Source of the DNA: Cordia subcordata
Lineage: Eukaryota > Streptophyta > Magnoliopsida > Boraginales > Cordiaceae
Assembly (NCBI GenBank): GCA_028554755.1
Contig: JAPTOF010000012.1
Span: 638,501 to 702,500 of the forward strand
Length of the DNA stretch: 64,000 bases
Direction of reading: 5' to 3'
A program made the translations under genes and the position numbers. Positions 37,989 through 52,900 of this stretch are shown here, piece by piece (positions within the stretch are counted from its first letter, which is position 1; each line of letters opens with the position of its first letter). The notes under the pieces are model-generated. The model had not been told where the DNA came from. It worked only from the letters and a program-made list of their open reading frames with translations, and did no database searches.

Positions 37989-40900
37989 ATGCATCTGTAT
38001 AATGCATGGCTACCGCCGCCGGTGGCGGAGGAGACGAAGAGAGAGAAAGAAGCGTTCGCCGGAGTGGTGAAGGCCGTAAAAGAATCCTTCCGAGCTGATA
38101 ATCCTGAATCGGTTTACTCTGCTCTCAAATGGGTCCCTATCGTTGACCTGTTAGTTCATTTTCAATTTAATTAATTCAACTACCATTTTGTTCTTTGAGA
38201 TTCATTATTTGATTCTATTACTTATGCTAATTGCCTTTTCGAATTAATTATTTTATCTGCTACTTTAATTGGATTACGTGATCATGGGTTCGTTTGGATT
38301 GGCTTTTTTCCAAAGTGCCTTTTAAACAACTTTCGAAGAATTTTTTTTTTGTTTTTTGGGAGAAGTTAAAATTTTTTGCTTTAAACTGTATTTGAGCTTT
38401 TTTGAGGGGTTCAGCAAAGCGAAACCAAATAAATATTGCAAAAGAATGTACTTTTTCTTTCTAATGAAAAAGAAGTGAACTTCCTGGAAAAAAGCCAGGC
38501 CCTCGAGCTCGTCGACTATTAATTATATAGAGTAGTAGTTTTTATATTACAAATTTTCTTTGAGTTTGATCATGTAATTGAAACTGTTGATTATATATCA
38601 TAAGAATATAATAGCTCGGTATATGAGAATGTGGCTTAGTGCCCTTTATGCTAGGGGAGTTTTTGGTCATGTTATGACGAAACTATTACAGTAGCACACG
38701 GCCTAACGTGAAATTTTGGCAGACACATGCGAGAAAATATCGTTTTCTTTTGCCATTTAATCTTTGGTTCCGTTTAGTAATAGCACAAAGGAGGTTTTAG
38801 ATAATTAGACATTGAAGCAAGAAGCAGCTAAGCTTTAGCTTTAGTAATGTCTTGTGATGGCTGGGGGTTATTGCTAGTATAGTGATATGGTACTTCAGCT
38901 AATGATGGCTACTATGGGCTTATTTCGATTGGCTTTTTTCAAAAGATATTTTTTTTTTAAAATTTTGAGAAAAAGGAGCTTTTTTAAAAGCACAATGCTG
39001 ACTTATGGAAAAAGCTGAAATTGATTTTTTTTTCAGGTTTTTTTGAAATCTAATCCAAATACTTATTGCAAAAGATATGTGCTTTTTTAGGAAAAAATGT
39101 TTTCCGTAGAAAAAGCCAATCGAATCAGGGCCTATGTACCCACAAATTGGAGAATTTTGAAGTTATTCGAGTAAAGCCAAAGCTTCTGTCAGCATTGAGT
39201 CGTACTACTGGTTGTATCAATAGTCAAGGTATTGGATGGTTGCTTATAGTTACTGACTTTGGAATTCTGAGTAAAATGAGTAGAATTTTATGACATTATG
39301 GGGATGTTTATTTGTTTTGATCTCTAGACATGCTAATAGAAAGTGTAGTGATGGTAGACGATCAATATATCAGAAACACATATGATGTACCACTATTTAT
39401 TTCTTATGAAAGAGTACAGCAATTAAGGGACATATTTCTTGAAAAATGGGACAGGATTTGGCAAATAATGGATCAGGCTAATGTTTTTGATCATGGAATT
39501 AATAATGCATTAGTCATTTGCGATGCTTGAACTGATGCACTCCCCTTTATGATCTATTTTATTTTCAGTTTCATAAGGGCAAAGAGTGAACTATTGTTGG
39601 ATGATGTGACAGCACTTGCAGAAGTTGGGTTGGAGTTGTTTCGAGTTGCGGAGAATAAACTTTATGCACAGGTGCTGCTTTTGCATACACTGATTTCATG
39701 TTCACTTTGTTGGTATTTGTTTATATCTCAAATAACAAATACGAACCAATGCTTGTATTTTTGTTTTGTTAGGTTAGATGGGGAAATATACTGGTAAAAG
39801 TATTGAACAAATACCGGAAAAAGTTGTCCTTGAAAGTTCAATGGCGACATTTATATGATACCTTGATCCAGACACACTTTACAAGGTTAAATTCTCTCTC
39901 CAAGTCTCCTACGTCTTCTATTGTTGGACACGTAATCTGCTTAATATGCCATTTGCATCATAATCTATGCATTATTCTGATTATATCTTAATATACTTAC
40001 AAATTGTGATGCTAGTATGAAAGTTTTCCTGATTTTATTTTGTTACATATTTATTTTAATCTTTGGAATCAATAGTAGCTGTGTGCAAGACAGTTCTTTT
40101 GTATATAGCTCTTGACATTCTCATCTTTGATTTGTTTTATGATATAATTATCAGCTGTATCCCTCGTAACGTGTACTTCTGATTCTGCTGCAGGAGCACA
40201 GGACCAGAAGGATGGAGGTTGCGGCAGCAACATTTTGAAACAATTACTTCTCTAGTGCGATCCTGCAGGAGGTTTTTCCCTTCAGGTTCTGCCTTGGAGA
40301 TATGGGCTGAGTTCAGGTAATCATTCATGGCCTTGCAATGTGAGAAGTTTCTTTTCTTTTGAGAAATTCAATTTGAGAAGCTTCCATGAATGAAACTGTG
40401 AATGAGATGTGGGAAAGGGTTATTGTTTCTTAGAAACTGTATTGGATTTTGAAAGTTGTAATAAGTCATTGTTAAGTTATTTGGAGCAAATGGGGTAGGG
40501 AAGCACCATATTATCATAGGGTTCTGAGTGCGGAATCTATTCTGGCATTTTCAGTGATCTAAGTATCTATCACTGAAGGAATGTGCTTTGATTTCAGGAG
40601 GATTGGGTTGGGACAATAAAATTGCAGGAGTCATGTCCTCTTTTGTGAGGAAAGGAGGAACACCCTCCCCCCTCCTCCTTCTAGGAAGCAAAATTTATTA
40701 TGTAATATCAATTTTCATCCACCTGTATGACATTTCTAAAGAAAAATTGACATAAAAATATTATGAAGTACAAGGAATTTAGGCAGTCACTAACCTGCCT
40801 TTTCTTCCCTTTCACTAGTAATCAATTTCTAATGTGTCGCTTGGAGGTGTGGTCTCATGCGTAGAATGAGTTTGTGGAGACTATCAAAATGACGTTGGTT

Positions 40901-43900
40901 ATTCCTCGTTTCAGCGGGTAAAACAACAAGACTGCGAGCATGATAATCAACAAGAAACATTGTAAAACTGGTAGAGTTTATTCATAGGCAGCAACTTCTG
41001 TCTTAGGTTTAGTTCTTGTAGTCCTCACGTTTTCCTTTTCTTGAAATGGTTAATTTAGCTTATTAACCTTCTGAAACACATCTGTATCTTTCCCCTAATC
41101 TCTGACATATGCCCATTTTCTTTTTGCTGCCACATACATTCTCACGGATTCTGCTTAACACTTGCAAAAAGCAGGACCTGATAAAAATTCCTTAATACAT
41201 CTCCATTTCTCTCTATTCTCTTCTTGGATGGATTTTGAGCTTTTAAGTGCTTCTTCCTGCGGACTCCTCATTCCTGTTTAATTTGCAATCATTTACATGG
41301 ATTATTACGATTATCATGTTTTGCAAGCTTTGTTGAAGAACCTATCCATATCTTTGCTGGTTGTTCTGCTGTCCGAATTTTCATTATAAGTGAATGTTTT
41401 ATATGCTATTTCTCCTTGGTTCATTGTTCCATTACGTCAGTTTCTTGATTTGCGTATAGAGTTTCCACCAGCATTTTCATCATACAAGTTTATCATTTGC
41501 AGATCCCTGTTGGAGAACCCATGGCATAACTCTTCTTTCGAGGCTTCTGGTTTTGTTAGACTCTTCCTTCCAACAAACATGGACAACCAGGACTTCTTTT
41601 CACGGTTAGAAATGCTAGTGATTTCTTTTTCTTGTGATGTTTGTATAGTACTTAATGAATAATTGATTACTCTTATAATGTCAGAGACTGGATTAAAGTA
41701 TGTTTGGATCACTGGGATTCCATACCAAATAGTCAGTTCTGGAATAGCCAGTGGACTTCTCTTACTGCTCGTGTGGTGAAGAACTACAACTTCATGGACT
41801 GGGAGAGCTTTATTCCAACTCTCTTCAATAAATATTTGAATATGTTTGAGGTGAGTGTACTACATTAGAACACTTGAATTATGCAATGCACGGCATCCTT
41901 CTATGCTGCTTCATGAATGTCTTGTATGTCTTGCCTAATGTCACATCCTGCTGTTTTGAACTGTCATCTTTGGGCTGATGAAGTATGTTCTTAGCTGGCT
42001 GAGACTGAACTTTACAGAATGACAGTTCCTCCACAACTTATTAAAGGCTGTGAAAACTATGTCTCAAGATATTTTGGCCTACTATCTCTTAAATTGCTTG
42101 AAAAAAAAGCTCTCCATGTTATATCTTTTCAAAAAGCCAATCCAGACAAGCTTTAAAATTGCTTAAGGAGGAATTGATTCTGGTGGCACTTCTAAATGCT
42201 GCAAACTTATCATGTTTCACTTGTTTATAACTTGGTTTTTTTTTTTTTTTTTTTTTTTTGAGGTGGAGAAATTAGTAGGAGGGTGGTTTATGTTGTAATC
42301 TAGGCTTTCAGAACTCAGAAGTTATGCTTTCGGGGAAGATGAAAGTCCTATATGGCAGATGACACTAATTAAACATGTGGTAGTATAATGGCAGTGAAGG
42401 CTCAGTCTAGTCCTCCTTGGAATGCAGAGGAACTTGTGAATTGAGAGCATGAAGAAAGTGATGTTTCTGAATTGTTAATCAAGTTCTTTCTCTTGGCTCT
42501 AGGCATTTTCCCATTTCCACACAAGTGAACCTCTTTGGTGTACTCATGCTGTGTCCCTGGAAGAAATTTCGTTATATTCAGATTGTGAAAAATCAAGAGC
42601 CTCCGCTTCTAGTTCTCAAGCTATAATTCTTAAAGGGCCTGTCTGATCAACTTCTAAGTTCAAATAGGTCAAGAAAGAACATCGTGTACTATACTCTTGA
42701 GGGATTCAGAATTCTTCACAAGGGTACAACATCGAGTGGCTTGTCATTAGTTTCCTTTGCAAGGGGGATGGTGCCTGAAAGTTTTATCTTCCTGTCTGCA
42801 GGTAAGGTACTGATAAAGATAATTGAATATTGAGGATGTTCTAAAGGCCTCTGACATTGTCTGCCTACAACGATCTATTTTTCTGCATATTTCAAGTAGA
42901 AAATACAGGAGCAATTAATATTCTTATTTCTATTCTCTCTAGAAGAAAAGGAAGAATCACACTTTGTGTTGCTTGTAGTTTTCTTTTGGTCGAAGGCGAA
43001 CTGTCAATTCAATATCAACCAATACAAGATTTGATATGTCATTATAAAGGATAGTAAGAAGGTTCTCTGGGATGTTAGAAACCCAATCTAGAGGAAGAGA
43101 GCAATTCCTAGCTTTAATGGCCAGCCAATTGGCTATTGAATTAGCAGTTGTACAAATGTGTTCATTCATGTTGATTGACTCATATCTTGCATTTGAGGAC
43201 TCAGAGACTAATTTGGTTGTGTTTGAAGCTCGGATACACTATTTCTTGATTGAACATCAGTAAAGAAGGTCGTGAAATTTATGATGTTTAATGAGAAAGG
43301 TTGAGGTTGTGGGGAGAAAGTTGGCTGAAATGGAGGACAAACCTGGGATTTACGTCTCATTTTGTCCATTGATTCTTTTAAGGGGATCCTTCGCAATGAG
43401 ATAAAGTTGTCATCGTGTGATTGAAAGGTCACAAATTTGAGTAATGAGATTACCTGTTCAAAAGATGCAAGTTAAGGTTGCATTAGATGGGCCCCATAAT
43501 TCACTGAAGATATACCCTGCTGAGGCACGAAGCCCTGGAATATGCAATGAGTTTACACATTCATTTGGAAGAAACAATCAAGTTTATCTCCTTGAGTTGA
43601 ATTTGGTGCATATGATAAATATATTTCTCCATGCTTACCAAAGTGGAATCTTTCCGCTAACAACTGTAGTGTCATGTTTATGGATTTTTCAGGCAGCCAT
43701 TTATGTGCAAAGGCATCAACCCTTAGTATAGAAAGGAATTTGGCCTTCTATGTTTATTTTCTAACCTTGGTCATTTCTGTATTCATTCAGGTTCCTGTAG
43801 CAAGTGGGAGTGGGTCAAATCCATTTTCTGTGGATGTTCCTCGGAATACAAGATACTTGTTTTCGTATAGAACAAACATTTCATCAAAGGCCATTGCTAA

Positions 43901-46900
43901 ATCAATTGTGAGTTTTTCCCCTTAAATATATGAATAAAATTCAACCTATCATTCCTGCAAGAATCTATCTCAATACTTTTTATATGATTTTGCAACTTAT
44001 TTTACTGCTAATGCAGGTTTATCTATTAAAGCCTGGTGGTTCAGCACAACAACACTTGGAGAAATTGGTTAACCTTTTAGAACAGTTTGTCTCCTACAAA
44101 CTTATTGCTTGTGTGGTTATGATGTATTGTGGTTTTAGAACAATTATTTTAACAACCTTCTTTTCTTGTTTCTTCTTTTAGATATTACCATCCTTCTAAT
44201 GGTGGTCGATGGACATATTCATTAGAGCGGTTCTTGTTCCACTTAGTAAACATTTTCCAGAGACGGCTGCAGAAAGAGCAACAGTAAGGATCCTTTATTC
44301 AAGATTACTTTACTCCACTGAGTGTATTATTCATAATGCGTTTCTGATGGTGGAACTGTTGATTCAGGAGCAAAGATAACAGTAAGCAGTGTGAACATTT
44401 CCTAGAACAAAGTGACAGAACCTCTTTTGTTAATTGTATGCTCAAGTTGATTGATCGTGGCCAATATAGCAAAAATGAGAATCTCTCAGAAACAGTGGCA
44501 GCTGCAACTTCAATTTTGTCATATGTGGAACCATCTTTGGTTCTACCATTTTTGGCATCTAGGTTCAACATGGCCTTGGAAACTGTAAGTATCATTCTGG
44601 ATTATTTAAACTGTAGTATATAACTAATACTTCTCCAATTAACTATGTTCATCGTCCATCTGATCATAGATCTATGTTAGGAAACATGGTACATTTGGCT
44701 TCTGCCTATCCTCTCTTTTTTCTTTCTTCTTTCTTTTTTTTAGATTATTTTTTATTTTTTTATTTCCCCCCTCTCCATTAACTTTATTCTTGGATCAGAT
44801 GACAGCCACCCATCAGTTGAAGAGCGCTGTTACATCTGTCGCATTTTCTGGGCGATCCTTGTTTTTCACAGCCTTGTTAACTTCATCTGTGAATTCAGAT
44901 GAGGCTGGTGGTACCAATTCATTTGGTGATCTCCTTATGATCTCTTTGTCCAATGCATTACTTGGAATGGATGCCAATGATCCACCGAAAACTCTGGCAA
45001 CCATGCAACTCATTGGTTCTTTGTTTTCCAATGTAAATATTTGGCATCTCAGCAAATATTCCAGCTGTATCCATAATTTATGGAATAGATTTTGCTCATT
45101 CATTTTTCCCTTGCAGATGGCCATTTTGGAAGATAATATGGATGGTCCATCCCCCATGGCAGCAATTAGCTTTTCTGAATGGCTCGATGAGTTCTTTTGC
45201 CGCCTATTTTCTTTACTTCAACATTTGGAACCTACCAGTGTTGTGTAAGCAAAATTATTCAGATGCTTCCTCCTATTGTCATATTGCAATCCAAATTATT
45301 TATCTCACACATATAATTTTATACCAGGCACATAATTATGATCTTACAAGCTTTCTTTAATCACTTAAATGCTGGAATATTCCATAATTTGCTCTGTAGG
45401 AATGAAGGAGTCCATTCACTTGCAACTTCGGGAACCTTTCTCGTGGAGGATGGTCCTTACTACTTCTGCATGTTGGAGATCTTGCTTGGCAGACTTTCGG
45501 CAACACTTTATAAGCAGGTGCTTTTTCTTGGCCTCGATAATGAGACAATTATCTGGGAAGTTATCAAATTAACGTTAAGTTCATCAATCGATCAACAGGC
45601 TCTGAAAAAGATTTCCAAATTTGTTAGAACAAATATTCTTCCTGGAGCAATTGCTGAGGTTGGACTACTATGTTGTGCTTGTCTTTATTCAAACCCTGAT
45701 GAGGCTGTTGGTCACCTTGTTGAGCCACTTTTAGCATCTGTTATATCCTCTTTGAAAGGGACGCCTGCAACAGGTTTTGGAGGACGAGGAAGTTTTGATT
45801 TCTCAGTTTCAACCAAGGTATTCTGATCTCTAAAGGGTGTTTTACTTGCTTTAAGTTTTCCTATTGTTGTAGCGATTGATCTTATAATTCTTCCAGGCAA
45901 AACCCACACTTTCTCCAGCTCTTGAAACAGCAGTTGAATATCAGTTGAAAGTTTTATCAGTTGCAATCAGTTATGGAGGGCCTGCACTTCTTCGTTGCAA
46001 GAATGACTTTAGAGAAGCCATTTTTTCTGCTTTTGATTCTCCGTCTTGGAAGGTTCTCCTTTTAATGCTCTATAGTTGATGTTTTCTTGACCAGACTTCC
46101 CGTTATTCTTATTGGTCTAGTCCAATAGTTATTTAGGAAGTTGAATTGTTACACCATTTTGATACTAGACTTCTCCATCTTGGGTTTTCTTTCCACACAG
46201 ATGAGGAGCTCTAGGCCAAAATTTTCTTTACGATTTTCACCCCTTTTATTGAAATTTATTGACCTGAGAATGTTCTAAGCATATGACAGGAGATGTCAAG
46301 GTCTATATGCATTCATTGTGAGTTTAATATTTCTCAGTAGTATATCAAGATATATGAAATTCTCATAAATCGAATAAGCGAAGATATATTGGTAACTACT
46401 ATTAACATATGCACCTATAAGCTGGATAAGTTTTCATGACTGCATCTTCTATGTCTGAGTATCTGTTAGAGATTTCGCCTAATGTGGATCTTTAATTGTT
46501 GAACCAAAATGTTAAACTACTAAACCAATTCAGTTTAGTTTCTTGGAAGGTCTTGAAACCTTTATTCTGATTCTTTGCAAGAATTTGACAGGTTAATGGG
46601 GCTGGTGATCATCTTCTTCGATCTCTTCTTGGGACATTGGTGCTCTACTATCCCATTGACCAGTACAAGTAGGCACTACTTATTTTACTATTTTAAATAC
46701 CTAATGAGAATTAATCTTGTAGTCTGATCATGTACTTATTCCTGTGTATGGGTGCTCCTTTCCTCTCACATTATGACCGACATTTATGGCTTTGCAGATG
46801 TGTTCTGCGTCATTCTGCTGCTGATCCATTAGAAGAATGGATCAGCACAAAAGATTTCACAGATGACAAACAATTTATAGGCCCTAGATGGCATGTCCCT

Positions 46901-49900
46901 TCTGACGAAGAAATTCAGTTTGCAAATGAACTCTTACATCTGCATTTTGAATCTGCTTTGGATGAGCTTCTGAGAATATGCCAATCTAAAGTCCATTCAG
47001 ATCCAGGTAAATCTATATTTTATCTTCAATTTTTAATCATGATCACGCATGCATCTTATGTTATTAAGAGGAATTAGGACACAATGGGTTCTATATATAA
47101 ATTGCTAACTTGTGACCTCCCATTTTCCGAAACAATACTGTAGGCTGACAATTTTAAATGCTTTTGTTCCAGGAATTCAGAAAGAGCACTTGAAAGTGAC
47201 TCTATTGCGTGTTGATTCTTCATTACAAGGTGTTTTATCATGCTTGCCTGACTTCAGCCCATCCTTTTCAAATGAGATGGTTGAAGAGCCAGGTCATGTA
47301 CCATTCTTAATTGCTGGAGCAACAGGATCACGTGTTGGCAGCATGGAGTTGCGACAAAAAGCTGCTGATGTCATCCATATGGCTTGCCAGTAATTCGGTC
47401 ACTCTCTCTATTTTGCTCTCGTTCCAATTTCTATGAATTATAGCTTGCTGAATCATTGTCACATTGCATCTTGACCAGATACTTATTGGAGGAAAAATCT
47501 GATGATAGCATTTTATTGTTACTTGTCATACGTATAATGGATGCTTTAGGAAACTATGGTAATGGATACTTCATGGAGTTTTTTGCTTTCTTGTGTTTCT
47601 CTACTTTTTTGTTTGATATGGTTATGTTTCTGCTGGTAATTGTTTTTCTCATATTAGTTTCATCTGAACCACAGGAAGTGCAGAATATGATGAGTGGTTA
47701 AATCACAGGCAGGCCTGGAAACTGGAATCTGCAGCCATAGTAGAACCTCCAGTTAATTATATTGTGCCTTCTCATGCTGCAGGAAAACGAAGGTAAGATT
47801 TAATGATCTTATTTTATCTTTTCCAAAGCACTGCATAAATACGAGACATTTAATTTCGGACTTATTCATATAGGCCTCGGTGGGCACTTGTTGACAAAGC
47901 ATACATGCATAATACTTGGAGAGCATCTCAGGCGTCATATCATCTCTTTCGTACAAGTCGGAAAATACCTCCACCGGACAGCGTTACTAGCTTAGTGAAT
48001 GATCTTCAAAGACTCGCTTTGCATAGCTATGAAATAGTTCGCAGGTCAGTCCTTAATAACGTTGGTGAATTTTTTGGGTATCTTGGTCAGGATTATTGTA
48101 GAGTGATGTTATGCACTTTTGTAAATACTACATATTATCTCACACTATAGTCCCTGTCATTGGGATAAAAGGAGAAGATAAGTTTTGCAGGGATTGTTTC
48201 AAAAGTCTTTCTGTTTAAAATTCTTTCTTTTCCCTGGCTTGGCTTCTTATGGTGTTGTCTTACTGATCTTCAATATTGTTCACCCAGTAATTTTGAACGC
48301 TGTTAATATTTCAGAACAAATGTGATGACACTGCACAATAGGTTGGCTAATGACTTTAAACATAGTTCCAAATTCATTTATTTTCTCATTCGCTCTGTTG
48401 AAAGCTTTGCGAGTTCGAAAAAGTTTTATTCTGTAGATCACAATGGAACATATGGACTCTATCTGCCTTCACTGCTATTTGAGAAGTCACAAATCCCAGT
48501 GTGTATGGTACTACATAGGACTTTTTGTTGTTTAAGAATCTTTTGGTCATTCTTTAGAAGTAAGAACTAGCATATACATGTGAGAACCTTTTTATCATTC
48601 TGTACAAGGAGGAAAAGCCCTCGCCATTTCTAGCTTAAGTCTTATTTTTGATTTTCTGGTATGTCCTCAGACTCGCAGGGAAATCTCTTCTGAAAATGAT
48701 CAAAAGATGGCCATCTACAACTTCAAACTGTGTGCTCACGCTTACTGAAAACTTAAAGAATCCTAATGCACCAGAATATGCAGTTTTAGGATCTTGTGCA
48801 GTCCTTTCAGCGCAAACTATTCTCAGGCGTTTGACCATGGTATTCTTCTTGAGTAGCTCTTCCTATCCCCTTTTCAGACTTGGGAACTGAGTTTTTTTTG
48901 CTAAGACTAGTTAATCACCTATATGTCCAGGATGCAAAGGCCCTTTCTTCATTTCTTCTCGGAATTCTTTCCAGGTAACAGCAATTTTTCTCACTGCTTG
49001 GATTTAGCTTGAGATTTTCTTGTTTCCTTCCAGACTTTTTAGTTTTTACTGGTAAAGTGAGGTCTCATGGTGTGTCATATGTCTTATTTTTCAAAGCTCT
49101 CATCATGAATCACTCAAAGCTCAGAAAGCCATCAATGAGGTAGGATTTCCAGTTCATATTTGCAGTATTGTATTGTTGATTCTCTCTACAAGTCTATTCA
49201 TGCCATGAAATTCCACAAAATTCTCTAACTTGAACAGCTTTTCGTCAAATACAATATTTACTTCGGGGGGATATCAAGAAGCATTTTTCATTCATTGGGA
49301 AATCATTCAGATGCGACTGATTTTTCAGCTTTGATCTCTGAGATTGGTTCTATGAGTTTCGAAGGCACCAACCTACATTGGAGGTGAGGATTTTTAATGT
49401 TTAACCATTCTAAGTTCCTAGAACTGATTAAGCAGATTAAGTTTTGTAGAGGTCTATGTGATGTAATATGCTGTTTGCTGACTAAGAAGCATATATCAAT
49501 AAGCTCATGGGCAGCAAGCAAGATCCTATATGTTCATCCACAAATTCGATTGTTCCTCTGCCTTTAGACCTTCATGATTATTTCCTGTGGACTACTGACA
49601 TGTTTAAAATTTTCTGGATTCTCTTTCTGTTTTTCCAGGTATAATCTCATGGCTAATAGAGTTCTCCTGTTGTTGGCTATGGCTTCTAGAAATGATCCCC
49701 ATTCATCGCCACAAATTCTAAGTGAAACTGCTGGTCAGTAATTAATTCAACATTTATTACTCTTCATTCAAATGTTTTTCATCTGCTGAAGTTTTCTCAA
49801 AAATATTTACTGTTGTGCTTAAAACAGTTGCTAATTCTTGAAAAAGAGCTATTTTTCTTGGATTATTAGATATGTGAGATCAATATTCATATTTTGCCAG

Positions 49901-52900
49901 GTCATTTCCTAAAGAACTTAAAAAGTCAACTTCCGCAGACAAGAATACTTGCAATCTCTGCTCTGAATACACTATTGAAAGAATCACCTTACAAGCTGTC
50001 TGCAGAAGACCAATCCATCTATCCTGGAGATTCACAGAAAAATAACGAATCATATCTGGAAGGAGCATTAACTAATATTTTTCAAGAAAAAGGGTTTTTC
50101 TCTGAGACACTGAATAGCCTCTCACATGTTCACATAGTCAATGATACAGATGCTGCATCTTCCAGAGGAAATCATGGAGCTTCTTCCTTTCAGAGCTTTG
50201 CAGACAAGTCAATAACTCGTTTCTTTTTTGACTTTTCTGCTTCATGGCCACGTACTCCTAGTTGGATATCATTATTTGGAAGTGATACTTTCTACTCCAA
50301 TTTTGCTCGAATTTTCAAAAGGTTGATTCAAGAATGTGGCATGCCTGTTTTACTAGCTCTGGAAACTGCATTGGAGGAGTTTGTAAGTGCTAAAGAGAGG
50401 TCTAAGCAGTGTGTTGCAGCTGAGGCACTGGCTGGAGTTCTGCATTCTGATGTCCAAGGTGTATCAGAGTCATGGGACAGCTGGATGATGGCCCAACTAG
50501 AGAATATTATTGTTGCACCATTTGTGGAATCCATTCCTGAATGGACAGCTTGTATTCGTTATGCAGTGACAGGAAAAGGAAAAAGTGGAACAAGGGTTCC
50601 TCTTCTCAGACAAAAAGTCATGGATTGTCTGATGAAGCCTTTACCACAAACTGTTACAACTACTGTAGTTGCTAAGCGCTATATTTTCCTTTCAGCTGCA
50701 CTGATAGAGGTCTCCCCACAGAAAATGACAGTAGCTGAAATACAGCTTCATAGTAGACTTCTGGAGGAGTTGCTGAGTAACATGAGCCATCCATCAGCTC
50801 AAGTAAGCTTAAACTTGATCTTCTGATCAATATAGATTGCCCATATATTTTGGACTCTGTTTGTCATGTTAATTTTAGTACTTTTTACCTGGAAAAGAAT
50901 CAATGGTCAGACTTAGATTGTCTCTTAGGTCAGTCTGTAATTGCCGGTTCTTGGATTATGGTAGTCTCGACAAAAGGCTAAACCATAAGTGGTTTGTAAC
51001 AAAATATCTTGAGAGAAAAGTAATTCATTCTCACTTAATGTTTGTTACAATTATCAGGTATATATAGGTACCTGACTGCAAGAGTTAGTTAGCTAAAACT
51101 AACTGTCAATACAATGTGAGCTGTCAACTCATTTAATGAGTTGACTTTGACTCTACAAACAATAACTGCTCTACAGTATATAAACAACAACAATATCAAT
51201 TTCCTATACTCTTAACAGTTTGGGCTTTTTCCATGGAAACATTGGTGTCATCTTGCATGTGTGCTTCTTTGCTGCTGCTTCATGTACAGAGACACATAAA
51301 ATGATGAACTTGGATGACTATTACAAGTTCTAAGCCTGACCCTTATCCATCTATGTTTTCATTTATTCTTCTAACTTCTGAATTTTGCTTTTTATTCTTC
51401 TTCAAATTTCTCAGATACATTAGTATACAACCGGTCATCGATTTTCCTGGTATCATGCACATATTAAAAAGACTACCATTAGGTGCTGTGTTGTAGGTTT
51501 TTTGAAAATCCTGGTTCACGAGAGCTGGATATCTCTGATATAGTTGTGCATGGCACATCCGAGAGAGTTGTCTAAAAGGACATGCTCTCTGAATGTTTTG
51601 GTGAAATGTAGGATTGAAACATATTTATTGTCCTTGCTTGAGGTCTGGATCAAAAAGATACATCCTTGTAGGTTTTAGGTTATGCAAGGCAGCTGGATTC
51701 ATTTATTCATTTGACCTGGCATGAAATATTTAACTCATTCTTGGAACTCCTTAGAGTATTGGTTTCTTGGTCAGAAGGATTAATGCATTATTCCAATCTA
51801 GTTAGGGGTTAGATTATTAAGTTCTTGGTCAAAAGGATTAATGTGTTGTTTCAGTCCTCTTGGGGGCTTTCTTTAACATTTTTTAACCCTTTTTACTTAT
51901 TACCTAAGATAGATTTCTTGCTTGTCATAAGTTAACATGCGTCTTCTTTGGTTCAGGTGAGGGAATCAATTGGCGTCCTTCTGTCTGTGTTGTGCTCAAA
52001 TATTCGGCTCCATTCATCCGTCAATAATAATCACTTACAGGAAGGAGTCATTGATTTGGAGAACAAACTTAGAAAAGGATGGGATCAATACCTTATACAA
52101 CGTGCCGCTGAACTTGTGGTCAATATCCAAAACAACAGTCAGTCTGATGGTATGAATATCTCAACAGATAAAATTAAGGAGAATGGTGTATCAAGTGACC
52201 ATTCTCAGGATGATGTTAAATGGATGGAAACGGTATACTTCTGTGTTCCCTAGAAGAACTGAATTAGAAACTCTGATCTTCTGCCCCTCTAGTTATTGAC
52301 TCTTTTCTATTGGTTCTGTAGTTGTTCCATTTCATCATCTCATCTTTAAAGTCTGGAAGATCATCAGTTTTGCTCGATGTTATCGTTGGCCTTCTTTATC
52401 CTGTGATTTCTTTACAGGTTTGTAACTAGAAAATTGGTCATCTTTGGCATATTGAAGTTTCTTATTGGAATTAATACTTGAGTTTCCAAGATGATAATAT
52501 CTGAAATATTCTGGGTATCAGATATAGGCATTTCACATTGTCTTTCAGATAGAAAATTCTCTTCAGAAGTTGCAGCATTGTCAAATTGTGGGTCTCCAGT
52601 TCTCATCTGGTTTAGCCAACTATTAATGTCACTGTTATTATCATGGCTAGAAGTGAAGGTTATCAAGATATAAAATTTGTAGTTTGACTTAATGATCTAT
52701 TGCATGATTATAAGAAGCTTCTGTTTTCTGCTTAAACTGAGTTCCTTGGATGTTCCCAGCAAGTAGACAGGGATAATATTTTTCCCGAAAGTGAGTGAGA
52801 GATTGGATTTACACAGTATCTAGGAAACTCTCTAAAGAAGAAGTGTGAAACCACTGTATTGTATTCTTTGGACATGTCATTACCACTCATTATCCTAGTA

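Noticed and set aside
42857..43263. Short frames in PA200 intron 6 as a possible nested gene
   Set aside because: No conserved motif, no splice logic and frames change quickly.
44813..45157. 114-residue minus-strand frame over PA200 exons 11-12
   Set aside because: Antisense shadow of conserved PA200 exons.
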